This document shows, one piece after another, positions 16,685 through 25,061 of a stretch of DNA of 64,000 nucleotides. Every line of letters begins with the position of its first letter. The stretch's first letter is position 1. Source of the stretch: Streptomyces griseofuscus (GTDB lineage Bacteria > Actinomycetota > Actinomycetes > Streptomycetales > Streptomycetaceae). The position numbers and the translations under genes were made by a program. The stretch spans positions 8,657,741 to 8,721,740 of the forward strand of contig NZ_CP051006.1 in assembly GCF_014673495.1 (NCBI RefSeq), in the 5' to 3' direction. The notes beneath the pieces were generated by a model. The model was not told where the DNA came from and did no database searches. It was given only the letters and a program-made list of their open reading frames with translations.

Positions 16685-17361
16685 AGGAATACGGCCTTCC
16701 GGGTCGGTCTGCGTGTGGGACACGTGCGTGATCTGTGGGCGAACCCCCAACCCCCAACCCCCCAAGCCCCCGAGCCTCCAGGCCCCGAGGCCGAGGCCCC
16801 GAGTTGGAGGCCCCGAGCCTCCAGGCCCCGAGGCCGAGGCCCCGAGTTGGAGGCCCCGAGCCTCCAGGCCCCGAGGCCCTGAGCCTTTGAGGCCCTGAGC
16901 TCCTGAGCCCCTGAGGCCCCGAGGTCCCGAGGCTCCTGGGCCCCGAACCCCCGAGCCTTTGCGGCCCTGAGCTCCTGAGCCCCTGAGGCCCCGGGCTCCC
17001 GGGCCTCCGAGGCTGCGAGCCCCCGAACCCCCCGAGGCCGTGGGGCCGGGAGAGCGGGAGGGCCCCTTGCGGTGCGTGGCCCGTGGCGCGCGGGCCCGCG
17101 GCCGGGAGGTTGTGGCGCCGGGGCCCGGACGTGTGGCCTGTGACGGGGCTGTGGCGCCGCCTTCCCGCGGCGCGCGGGCGTGTGACGCCGGGACTTGTGA
17201 CGCCGCGTTCCCGCGGGGGCGGGCGCGTGGCGCGTGTCACCGGTGCCCGTGGTGCCGGGGCTCGTGGTGCCGTGGTGCGTGGTGCCGGGGCTCGTGATGT
17301 GCGGGCCTGTGGCGTGTGGGTGTGCGGAGGGGGTGCGGGTGGTGCTGGGGTGGGGGTGGTG
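16685..17361. other. low-complexity non-coding spacer inside the cluster
   Basis: 677 bases separate the ligase from the thioesterase. From 16741 the sequence is almost entirely CCCCGAGG, GAGGCCC and CCTGAG type words, then from 17080 GTGGCG/GTGCCG words. Open frames cross it but have no plausible protein. It presumably contains the ligase operon promoter close to 16685-16740; no clear -35/-10 is seen. Confidence 0.6.
16771..16876. repeat. 43-bp tandem repeat, about 2.5 copies
   Basis: A unit starting CGAGCCTCCAGGCCCCGAGG begins at 16771, 16814 and 16857. The first two copies are identical over 43 bases and the third is partial (about 20 bases). Confidence 0.85.
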
Positions 17362-18156
17362 TCAGAGGGTGCGGACCACGCGTAGTTGCTGGGCGCTGCC
17401 CAGGTGGGTGCCGTCGGGTGTCCAGGCGTCGATCTGTTCGTCGACCCAGCCGTCGGGTCCGGCGGTGCGGGTGGTGGCCCGCAGCAGGATCCAGGGGGAG
17501 GTGGCGGTGGCCAGTCCCGGGGCGGGGCGTACGGTCAGTTCGACGGTGGGGACGACGGCGAGGGTGGACAGGATCGCCGCGTAGGAGGGGGCGAGGGCGT
17601 CCATCAGCAGGACGAGGCGGAGCGGGTCGGGGGCTTCGTCGTCCTCGGTCAGCCGTACCCAGGCGAGGAGTTCGGGCTGCGGGCCGCCGGCGTAGGGGCG
17701 GGCGGTGCCGACGGGGCGGATCTCCATGCTGGTGGCGATGGGTACGAACTCCGCGGGGATGGCGAACACTTCGCACTCGGCGGGGGGCGGTGCGGGCGGG
17801 GCCTGGGGGGTGACGGGCTGCCAGGTGTTCTCGCCGCGGCGGGCGAACACGGCGCTCGCCTCGATCGCGGTGCCCTTCTCGCTCTGGGCCTGGGCGCGGA
17901 CCACGCTGAGGGTCCGTCCGGCCCGTACCAGGGCGGCGTCCACGGTGAAGCCGGGGTCGACGGGCCGGTCGAACCGGCCGGTGACGCTCTGGAGTTCGAG
18001 TCCGGGTGCGTGTTCGCGCATCGCGGAGGTCAGCAGGGCGAGGGCGAGACCGCCGTGGAACCCGCCGAAGCCGCGCAGGTGCGCGTCCGCTTGCAGCCAC
18101 CCGTTCACCGGTTTTCTCAGGAGGGCTCCCGGTGTCGCCCCGTCAGTGTTCAGCAT
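17362..18156 (-). CDS. acyl-CoA thioesterase-like protein (double hotdog)
   Basis: The 264-residue protein resembles the thioesterase family with two fused hotdog domains (TesB/4HBT_3 type). The N-terminal hotdog helix is GFGGFHGGLALALLTSAM, followed by strands SVTGRFDRPVDPG and RTLSVVRAQAQSEKGTAIEA. The second half has LLAWVRL, LLMDALAPS and VPTVELTV. These proteins hydrolyse acyl thioesters or bind acyl groups. The ATG at 18156 lacks a strong ribosome site. It lies upstream of the ligase operon on the same strand; it could edit mis-loaded acyl groups or process the product, both inferred. Confidence 0.75.
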   Translation of the reverse strand: MLNTDGATPGALLRKPVNGWLQADAHLRGFGGFHGGLALALLTSAMREHAPGLELQSVTGRFDRPVDPGFTVDAALVRAGRTLSVVRAQAQSEKGTAIEASAVFARRGENTWQPVTPQAPPAPPPAECEVFAIPAEFVPIATSMEIRPVGTARPYAGGPQPELLAWVRLTEDDEAPDPLRLVLLMDALAPSYAAILSTLAVVPTVELTVRPAPGLATATSPWILLRATTRTAGPDGWVDEQIDAWTPDGTHLGSAQQLRVVRTL

Positions 18157-18261
18157 GCGAAGACAGCGTCCCGTCCGAGTGTGTGGAAAAGAGGGGGGTG
18201 TGCGGGGGTGCCGGCCCCGGGGCGGGCTGTACAGGAGCCTGCCCCGGGCCGGGGGTGGGGG

Positions 18262-19152
18262 TCAGCCGAAGAAGGCGGTCAGTTCGGCCGCGACGGTCTC
18301 GGGCTGTTCCTCGACCATGTAGTTGCGGGTGTTCTTGACCTCGATGACGCGTACGTCGCTGCCGCAGGTGGGCAGGACGCGGTTCATGTAGTCGTAGAAC
18401 CCGCCGTAGGCGAGGCCGAGGACGGGCACGGACAGCTTGCCGTAGCCGCGGAAGTCGTCGATGTCCTGCTGGTAGGCCTGGAACCAGCCCTGGCTGGCGC
18501 GGATGGCTTCGGGTGTGTCGTACGCGTGCGCGTACACGTCGCGGTCCTGCGGCAGGACGGCGTCGGGGTTGACCAGGCTCAGGCCGAGCATGTAGTCGAT
18601 CATGATGCGGTAGCGGCCGGCGAGTGCCTGTTCGGGGAAGCCGGGCACGATGTTGAAGGCGAGCCACCAGCGGTGCGGGGGGGTGTCCTCGGGCTTCGGC
18701 ATCAGGCGGAAGTTCTGGTAGCTGTCGTCGATGTGCGTGGTGTTGATGATGGCGAGGCGGTTGGTGGCCGCTTCGTGGTTCGCGGCGTAGGCGAAGGCGA
18801 CCATGGCGCCGATGCCGTGTCCGGCGATGTTGATCCGCTTGTGGCCGAGGTGTTCGGCCAGGGCGCGGATGTCGGCGGCCATGTTTTTCTTCTCGTAGCC
18901 AAAGCCGGGGCGGCTGGAGCCGCCCATGCCGCGGATGTCGACCGCGACGACGCGGAAGTGTTCCGCGAGGGCGGGCATCACCTTGCGGTACTCCCACCAG
19001 GTCTCCGGCCAGCCCGGCAGCAGGAACAGCGGTTCGCCCTGCCCGCCGGTGACGTAGTGCAGCCGCACCCCGTTGACGTCGGCGTACTCGCTGGTGAAGC
19101 CGCCCTCAAGGGACGCGGCGAGTTCCTCGTCGGACGGTACGTTCGTGCCCAT
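18262..19152 (-). CDS. alpha/beta hydrolase of epoxide-hydrolase type lacking catalytic residues (probable pseudoenzyme)
   Basis: The 296-residue protein aligns by eye along its whole length with epoxide hydrolases (LFLLPGWPETWWEYRKVMP, VVAVDIRGMGGSSRP, DIRALAEHLG, AYDTPEAIRA). The nucleophile elbow reads INIAGHGIGAMVA with Gly113 where active members have Asp (GHDIG). The catalytic histidine position near the C-terminus (normally GSGHW-MEEQPE) reads NTRNYMVEEQPE, with Asn277. The HG of the oxyanion loop is PG (residues 46-47). The frame is intact, with no stop and normal codon use, so it is maintained as protein. It may bind or shield an intermediate rather than hydrolyse it. Confidence 0.85.
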   Translation of the reverse strand: MGTNVPSDEELAASLEGGFTSEYADVNGVRLHYVTGGQGEPLFLLPGWPETWWEYRKVMPALAEHFRVVAVDIRGMGGSSRPGFGYEKKNMAADIRALAEHLGHKRINIAGHGIGAMVAFAYAANHEAATNRLAIINTTHIDDSYQNFRLMPKPEDTPPHRWWLAFNIVPGFPEQALAGRYRIMIDYMLGLSLVNPDAVLPQDRDVYAHAYDTPEAIRASQGWFQAYQQDIDDFRGYGKLSVPVLGLAYGGFYDYMNRVLPTCGSDVRVIEVKNTRNYMVEEQPETVAAELTAFFG

Positions 19153-19391
19153 CAGTGTGCTCTCCCTCGTTGCTGTGGTGCGGTCGGGACGGCTCTGCCC
19201 GGGGGACCGCCCCGGGACCGCCGTCCCCCTCCGGACCCCGGCCGGGCCGGGAACCTCCGCCCCGAAGGACCGCCGGGACCCCGAAAGGCCGTCCCGGCCA
19301 GGCCGTCCCGGCGGGGTCGTCCCCGGGGTCGCCCGGGTCCTGCCGTGGGCGGTCCCGGGGGGTCCGGGGCGGTCCGGGGCGGTGGGATCCC

Positions 19392-19426
19392 GGGGGTCGG
19401 GGTCGGGGTTGGGGTTGGGTGGGGGG
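19392..19426 (+). other. potential G-quadruplex sequence
   Basis: Six G-tracts of three to six G separated by one or two T/TC bases occur between the P450 stop and the hydrolase start. The G-rich strand is the template strand for these minus-strand genes. Such a motif could affect read-through between the two genes. Confidence 0.5.
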
Positions 19427-19431
19427 TGTGG

Positions 19432-20664
19432 TCAGTCGGCCGTGACCGGGAGCCGGCCGTGGCCGCGCTGGACGATCTGGTCGCGGAACGTGGCCTCGCC
19501 GGCGAGCCGCAGCCCGGGCAGCCGGCGCAGCAGCAGGGGCACCGCCGTCTCCGCGGACATCCGGGCCAGGGCCGCGCCCAGGCAGAAGTGCGCGCCGCCG
19601 CTGAAGGTGAGCGGGCTGTTGTCGCGGCGGGCGGGGTCGAAGACGTCCGGGTCCGTGAAGCGGCGCGGGTCGCGGTTGCCGGCGGCGATGAGCAGGGTCA
19701 GCGGCACGCCCTGGGCGACCTTGACGCCGAAGAAGTCCAGGTCGCGTGAGGCGACGCGGTTCAGGATCTGGGCGGCGGGGTCGAAGCGCAGGGTCTCGTC
19801 GGTGAAGCCGGCCGCGAACCCGGGTTCGGTGCGCAGCCGTTCGGCCTCGGCGGGGTGGGTGAGGGCGAGACGGACCATGTTGCTGAGCAGGTCCTGGGGT
19901 GCCTCGGTCGCGGCGACCAGGAGCAGCATGAGGTTGGCGACCAGTTCGGTCTCGCTCAGTTCGCCGCCCGCGTCGCGGGCGGCGGTGAAGGAGCTGGTCA
20001 GGTCGGTGGTGGGGTGGGCGCGGCGGCGGGCGACGAGGTCGTGGAAGTAGACGGCGAGGCGTTCCATGGCCGCGTCGCCGGCGGTGAGCTGGCCCATGTC
20101 GCGGATCGGTTCCAGGGTCAGCGTGATGTCGCCGACGTCCGCGCGGAACGCGTCGTGGTCCTCGTCGGGGATGCCGAGCAGTTCCCCGATGACGCCGGCG
20201 GCCATCGGGAAGGAGAACTCCGCGACCACGTCGACCGCCTCCCCGCCCGCGGCGAGGCGGGCGACGCGTTCGACGGCGTACGCGGCCCGCCGTTCGACCA
20301 GGGGCCGCCAGGCCTCCACGCTGCGCGCGGAGAAGGCGCTGGAGAAGAAGCGCCGGTAGCGCTCGTGGTCGGGGTCGTTGGAGAACAGCATGTTCTTCGT
20401 CAGCCAGGACCAGGAGGCGTGTTCGCGCCAGCCGGGCAGCTTGCCGTCCTGGACGGCGGCGTCGGTCGACAGCAGGTCCGGCTCGCGCAGTGCCCGCGCG
20501 CACTCGGCGTGGCCGGTGACGAAGAGGTGGGCTCCGCCCACGTCGACGACCGGCCCGTGGGCCCGCATCTGCTCGTACAGCGGGTAGGGGTCCTGTTTGC
20601 CCTCGAAGGACAGCAGACGGCCCATCACGTCGATCGGGTCTGCCAGGGTTTTCGTGGGACTCAC
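19432..20664 (-). CDS. cytochrome P450 with altered I-helix
   Basis: The 410-residue soluble actinobacterial P450 has the heme loop FSGGAHFCLGAALARM with ligand Cys361, the K-helix ETLR (290-293) and the HERYRRFFSSAFS region. In the I helix, where most members have A-G-x-E/D-T-T, this protein reads AATEAPQ (251-257); the proton-delivery threonine is replaced by Ala/Pro. The GTG at 20664 has GGAGTGA 5 bases upstream. It is the first gene of the minus-strand series, and a strong palindrome lies about 210 bases upstream. In polyyne pathways a P450 hydroxylates or desaturates the chain; the substrate here is not known. Confidence 0.92.
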   Translation of the reverse strand: MSPTKTLADPIDVMGRLLSFEGKQDPYPLYEQMRAHGPVVDVGGAHLFVTGHAECARALREPDLLSTDAAVQDGKLPGWREHASWSWLTKNMLFSNDPDHERYRRFFSSAFSARSVEAWRPLVERRAAYAVERVARLAAGGEAVDVVAEFSFPMAAGVIGELLGIPDEDHDAFRADVGDITLTLEPIRDMGQLTAGDAAMERLAVYFHDLVARRRAHPTTDLTSSFTAARDAGGELSETELVANLMLLLVAATEAPQDLLSNMVRLALTHPAEAERLRTEPGFAAGFTDETLRFDPAAQILNRVASRDLDFFGVKVAQGVPLTLLIAAGNRDPRRFTDPDVFDPARRDNSPLTFSGGAHFCLGAALARMSAETAVPLLLRRLPGLRLAGEATFRDQIVQRGHGRLPVTAD

Positions 20665-20876
20665 TCTCACTCCGGGTATTCGACGGCAGCCGGGCATGCG
20701 GTGCGTGCGGTACAGGGGTGGTGTCCTTGCGGGCGGTACAGGGCGAGTTCGGTAATTGCCGGTGGTGCGCGGTGCATCAGCGTGTCCGAGGCAGGTGATC
20801 CGGGCCGGACACGTGGTTCGCGGTGCAATGGTGCAGAGCCCGAACTCAATGGGCTCTGTGTACTCGTCGTACTCGT

Positions 20877-20897
20877 CGAGTTGGAATGTCCAACTCG
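20877..20897. promoter_or_regulatory. operator-like palindrome upstream of the P450 gene
   Basis: CGAGTTGGA (20877-20885), ATG, TCCAACTCG (20889-20897) is a perfect inverted repeat with 9-base arms. A related site (TTGGAATTCCAA) lies just upstream of the MFS exporter at 22830-22846. A second small inverted repeat, ATTGT with ACAAT, follows at about 20897-20914. The surrounding 20665-21247 is gene-free and more A/T-rich than average, as expected for a regulatory region. Confidence 0.6.
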
Positions 20898-21247
20898 ATT
20901 GTTCGAGCGACAATAACAATCTTCTTCGCCCCCGGGCAATCCCCGCGATCAGCGGATACGCAAGAGTTACGCGCCGGTAAGGTCGCGTCCGCCGGGAATG
21001 TGTATCGAGGGCATGAAACCGCTGCGCGGGCCCGTGAACACCCGGACGGAATACGGCAGTCCGCCTCCGCGGAAGCAAAGACACCGTTGTCAGTGATCCA
21101 CTCCGCATTACCGGTGTGGCGTACGTCATGTCTCCGTGATGTCTCCATGTGTCGAACGGATGTGACGGTCGTGAATCCCCGTCCTCTCCATGGGCCGAAC
21201 GCGCCGCGCAAAACCGGAATTCGGTGCCGCGGTTCCCGGAAAGAGCT
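20898..21247. other. gene-free interval between exporter terminator and P450 promoter region
   Basis: Short ORFs on both strands lack coding character and ribosome sites. No other repeat stands out. Confidence 0.5.
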
Positions 21248-21283
21248 GACGGCCGGTCAGATCGGTTGATCTGACCGGCCGTC
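21248..21283 (-). terminator. strong hairpin after the MFS exporter
   Basis: GACGGCCGGTCAGATC (21248-21263), loop GGTT, GATCTGACCGGCCGTC (21268-21283): 16 perfectly paired bases, 57 bases after the exporter stop. No U-tract follows, which is usual in actinomycetes. Confidence 0.75.
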
Positions 21284-21339
21284 GCACACGGTTCCCGCCC
21301 TCCCCCGGCCCGGGCCGGGGGACGGTGACTACGGGCTGT

Positions 21340-22815
21340 TCACGCCCCGCCGGCCCCCGCGGCCCCGCCGGCTTCGGTGGTTTCGGCGGGCCGGGCGGGC
21401 TGGGTGGTGCGGGGGGTCTTGCCGACGCTGCCGACGAAGAAGCAGGCGATCGCGGCGGCCGCGGTGGCCGTCAGCGTCATCTCCCAGCCCCGGTCGAAGG
21501 AGTCCGCCTGGTGGGCGGCGCCGGAGCCCATGGTGGCCACCAGCAGCGAGATGCCCAGGACGGTGCCGGCCTGGCGGGCCATGGTGATGACACCGGAACC
21601 GGTGGAGAAGCTCTGCGGCGGCAGGCCGGAGACACCGGCGCTGATCAGCGTGGGCAGGGTCAGGCCGACCCCGATGCCGGTGAGCAGCATGCCGGGCAGC
21701 ATCCCGCCCGCGTAGCCGGCGTCCGGCCCCAGCAGGACCAGCCACCAGGCGATGCCCGCGCCGAAGACGACGCACCCGGTGAAGGCGACCACGCTGGAGC
21801 CGAAGCGGTGGATGACCGGCCCGATGCTCATGGCCAGCGCGGGCGGCAGTAGCGTGCCCGGGAAGATCGCGAGCCCGGTCCGCACCGCCGACCAGTGCCA
21901 CACGTCCTGGCACCACAGCACGCTCGACAGCAGCATCGCCGCGAAGGCGACGGCGAACAGCACGTTGGAGAACGCGGACGGGCTGAAACCGCGGAACTTG
22001 AACAGCGGCAGCGGCAGCACCGGCGAGGCGTGGCGGGCGGAGCGCACCGTGAACCAGACCAGCCCCAGCACCCCCAGCACGAGGGCGCCGAGGAACTTCT
22101 GTGACGCCCAGCCCCAGTCGTCGCCCCTGACCAGGCCGAGCGCGATCAGCGCGATGGACACGGTCAGCACGGCGGCACCGAGCACGTCCGCCCGCGGCAG
22201 GTCCCGGGCGGCAACACGCGGCAGCACCCGCAGACCGCCCAGCAGCGCGGCCACCCCGATCGGCACGTTCACCAGGAACACCCAGTGCCAGCTCAGATCG
22301 GTCAGCAGCCCGCCCAGCACCGGACCCAGCGCACTGGCCACACCGCTGATCGCCGTCCACCCCCGCACCGACGCGAGCCGCTTCTCGGGCGGCGCGGTCG
22401 CCAGCAGCAGACCCAGCGAGGAGGGGATCAGCATCGCCGCGCCGACCGCTTGCAGCACCCGCGCCCCGACCAGCAGCCAGATCCCCGGCGCCAGCGCGCA
22501 CAGCACCGAGGAGAGCGTGAAGAGCGCGATGCCCGACAGATAGGCGATCCGCGGATTGACCCGGTCCGCGAAATTGCCCGCCGGCACCAGCAGCGCGGCG
22601 AACACCACCGCGTACGCGTTCAGCACCCACGACAGGGACGCCAGCGACGTCCCCGAGAACTGGTGCCCGATGTCCGGCAGCGCCACATTGACGATGAACA
22701 CGTCCAGGTTGGCCATCGCCACCCCGGCGGCGATCACCGTGAAGACCACCCCGAGCCGCGGTCGTTGCTCTGTGGGACCGGGGGTATCGGCGGTCCGGCC
22801 GTCAGGGAGGCTCAT
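21340..22815 (-). CDS. MFS drug exporter, DHA2/EmrB-QacA type
   Basis: The 491-residue protein has about 14 predicted membrane helices. Family motifs are NLDVFIVNVALPDIG in helix 1, the WVLNAYAVVFAALL region, DRVNPRIAYLSG and ARVLQAVGAAMLIPSSLGLL (motif C-like) with ALGPVLGGLL. DHA2 pumps export amphipathic drugs and secondary metabolites with proton antiport. Its promoter carries a palindrome related to the one before the P450 gene, which suggests co-regulation with the lipid pathway and a role in product export or self-protection. The ATG at 22815 has GGGACGAAC upstream, a weak ribosome site. Confidence 0.9.
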   Translation of the reverse strand: MSLPDGRTADTPGPTEQRPRLGVVFTVIAAGVAMANLDVFIVNVALPDIGHQFSGTSLASLSWVLNAYAVVFAALLVPAGNFADRVNPRIAYLSGIALFTLSSVLCALAPGIWLLVGARVLQAVGAAMLIPSSLGLLLATAPPEKRLASVRGWTAISGVASALGPVLGGLLTDLSWHWVFLVNVPIGVAALLGGLRVLPRVAARDLPRADVLGAAVLTVSIALIALGLVRGDDWGWASQKFLGALVLGVLGLVWFTVRSARHASPVLPLPLFKFRGFSPSAFSNVLFAVAFAAMLLSSVLWCQDVWHWSAVRTGLAIFPGTLLPPALAMSIGPVIHRFGSSVVAFTGCVVFGAGIAWWLVLLGPDAGYAGGMLPGMLLTGIGVGLTLPTLISAGVSGLPPQSFSTGSGVITMARQAGTVLGISLLVATMGSGAAHQADSFDRGWEMTLTATAAAAIACFFVGSVGKTPRTTQPARPAETTEAGGAAGAGGA

Positions 22816-22829
22816 GTTCGTCCCATCTC

Positions 22830-22846
22830 AGTTTGGAATTCCAACT
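22830..22846. promoter_or_regulatory. operator-like palindrome upstream of the MFS exporter
   Basis: AGTTTGGAATTCCAACT contains the perfect 12-base palindrome TTGGAATTCCAA (22833-22844), only 15 bases upstream of the ATG, where a bound repressor would block transcription. The half-site AGTTGG/CCAACT is shared with the site at 20877-20897. Confidence 0.6.
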
Positions 22847-23491
22847 CACTTGCGCAGTGAAGCTAGCAACGAACGAACACACACGGCAACGCCCGCCGGT
22901 GTGCTGTGACGCGTACCTCTTCCGGCACGTCAGACAGGTCCCGCAAGGACAATGACGACCCGTCAGACAACAAAGGACACCATTTCGAACACACCGGCAC
23001 CCCCGGCTCCGGAAAGCGCCACCCGGAGCGGGCACGGCCCCCGGTCCGCGGGCCGTCCCAATCACGCCGCGACGCGGTTCATCGGTCGTTCAGGGCCGGG
23101 CGGCAACCTCTACCGGTGTCGGAACACGACTCCTGAGCGTTGCGGGCTCCACCAAGACGACCGGGAACCCGGCGGGACCACGTTGCCGCGTGCCCCCGCA
23201 GCCGGCGCCCTCACCGGAGGGCGCCGGCGGGACGACACCGCGCCCCGCCCGGCCCCGCGGACCCCCCGGCACCGGGCGGCACCACTTTCGGGAACCGGCG
23301 CGAGCACGCGAGACGGCCCGCGGGGCCCGGCCCCGGCAAAGCCGTGCTCACGGCAGGGCGGTTGTCCAGATCGTCGGCAGCGTTCACGGGCGAGCGTTCC
23401 GCGCCCCCCGGACACCTCGCACGACCCCGCGGCCACGGACCCGGCGGTCCCACCGCCGGCCCGCCGCTCACCCCCCGGCTCACCCCCCGGC
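22847..23491. other. no gene recognised
   Basis: Only GC-rich shadow frames are present. The first 60 bases belong to the exporter promoter; the rest is a spacer before the next transporter gene's stop. Confidence 0.5.
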
Positions 23492-24661
23492 TCACCGCCA
23501 CCGCGCCCGCCCCACCGCCCCCGCCGCCGTCAGCGGCACCGTCAGGGCCGCCGCCAGCCAGAACAACGGCCGGTACGCGTGCGCCTGCGCGGCCGGAGCC
23601 GCCAGCACACCGGCCACCGCACCGCCCGCGTACAGGGCGACCCCGAACAGGGCCACCCCGGTCGCCCGGGCCGCCGCGGACACGGCGGTCGCCCACGACT
23701 GCACCGTGGAGTGCAGGAACGACCAGCCGCCCCCCAGCAGCAGCGCCACCACCACGAGCACCCCGGCCCGCTGGCTGTACCCGGCGAGCAGATACGCCAG
23801 AGCCGTCTGGGCGCCGCCGGCCACGATCAGCCGTACCGGACTCCACCGGCCGACGAGCCGCCCGACCACCCGCGCCGCGCCCATCGACCCCACCCCGTAC
23901 AGGGCCGCGACCGCCCCCGCGAGGACCACGGGAACCCCGCGCGCCTCCAGCGCCGGCGCCAGATACGTCAAGAAGCCCAGCAGCACCGCCCCTTCGAGCA
24001 GCGCCACGGCCATGACGTACCACTGCCACCGCGAACACAGCACCACCCGCAGCGGCGCCACCGGCGTGGGGCGTTCCCGGGGCGGCTCGGGCAGCCGCCG
24101 CAGCGCCACCACCAGGAGCGCGGCGAGGACACCGGGCAGCGCGAACACCAGCCGCCAGCTGAGCCACTGCGCCACCAGCCCGGCCACCAGCGTGGCCGTC
24201 GCCGTGCCCAGCGCGAAGGCACTCATCAGTGAGCTCAGCGGCCGCTGCCGTACCGCCGCGGGCACCGTGTCGCCCACATACGTCAGACACACCGCGATCG
24301 CGGCCGCGAAGAACCCCCCGGCCACCACACGGGCCCCGATCAGCACGGGGACGCTGGGCGCGAGGGCCGAGACCAGGGCGGCCGGCGCCGCCCCGGCCAG
24401 GGAGACCCGCAGCACCCGCACCCGCCCCCACCGGTCACTGGCCACCCCCCACACCGGCTGCGCCAGCCCGTAGGCGAGGTAGTAGCCGCTCGCGGCCGCC
24501 GCCACGCTGTGCAGCGGGGCCCCGAGCCGGGAGGCGAGGACGACGAGCATGGGGGCGATGCAGAAACGGTCGAAGTTGCTGACGAACCCGGCCGCCCGCA
24601 ACAGCCGCACCGCGAAGGCGGGCAGGGCCGCCACCGGTGCCGCGACGATGCTGGTACTCAC
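23492..24661 (-). CDS. MFS transporter (DHA1-like, 12 TM)
   Basis: The 389-residue protein has about 12 hydrophobic helices. Recognisable features are FDRFCIAPMLVVLAS in helix 1, GYYLAYGLAQPVWGVASDRW then GRVRVLRVSL (the motif A loop G-x-x-SDRxGR), and FFAAAIAVCLTYVGD. It resembles sugar/drug efflux or arabinose-efflux-type permeases; the substrate is unknown. The GTG at 24661 has GGAG about 10 bases upstream. It is on the same strand as the exporter and lipid cluster but separated by 676 gene-free bases, so membership in that cluster is uncertain. Confidence 0.82.
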   Translation of the reverse strand: MSTSIVAAPVAALPAFAVRLLRAAGFVSNFDRFCIAPMLVVLASRLGAPLHSVAAAASGYYLAYGLAQPVWGVASDRWGRVRVLRVSLAGAAPAALVSALAPSVPVLIGARVVAGGFFAAAIAVCLTYVGDTVPAAVRQRPLSSLMSAFALGTATATLVAGLVAQWLSWRLVFALPGVLAALLVVALRRLPEPPRERPTPVAPLRVVLCSRWQWYVMAVALLEGAVLLGFLTYLAPALEARGVPVVLAGAVAALYGVGSMGAARVVGRLVGRWSPVRLIVAGGAQTALAYLLAGYSQRAGVLVVVALLLGGGWSFLHSTVQSWATAVSAAARATGVALFGVALYAGGAVAGVLAAPAAQAHAYRPLFWLAAALTVPLTAAGAVGRARWR

Positions 24662-25061
24662 AAGAGGGACACTCCCTGCTCCGGAAAAAAGGGGCCCGCA
24701 TGAAGCCCGCACGGAGTCCGCACAGGGCCCACGAGGACGCGGAACGCAGTCCACGAGGGCGAGGGCGAGGACGTGAATCAGGACCGGCCGCCCGGGGGCG
24801 GACCCGGCCCGCCACCAGCCCACCACGGCCGGCGGCAGGGCGAAGCCGGAAGGCTATTACCCTTGCTCACACCCACCCGGGCCCGCCCGCGCACCCGGTC
24901 ACGGCACCATCGAGGCAACGCCCGCCCAGGGACCGTGAACGACACCCCCCGGACGGGCCGGTGGAACGACACCCCCCAGGGCCGGTGGACGGCACCCCGG
25001 GGCCAGGGGGCGGCACCCCGGGGGGCGAACACCCCGCCGCCCGAAGGAGAAACCCCCGCCG
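24662..25061. other. divergent promoter region
   Basis: 400 bases between the MFS gene and the XRE regulator, transcribed away from each other. It contains several imperfect copies of ACGACACCCCCC and GGCACCCCGGGG at 24930-25020. No ORF is supported. Confidence 0.5.

Noticed and set aside
16741..17340. The repetitive block considered as a CRISPR array
   Set aside because: The repeat units are contiguous, without unique spacers, and the sequence is low-complexity; no cas genes are present.
17386..19749. A 787-codon plus-strand open frame
   Set aside because: It is antisense to three well-supported genes (thioesterase, hydrolase, P450 end) and has the Gly/Val/Asp-rich composition typical of such shadows.
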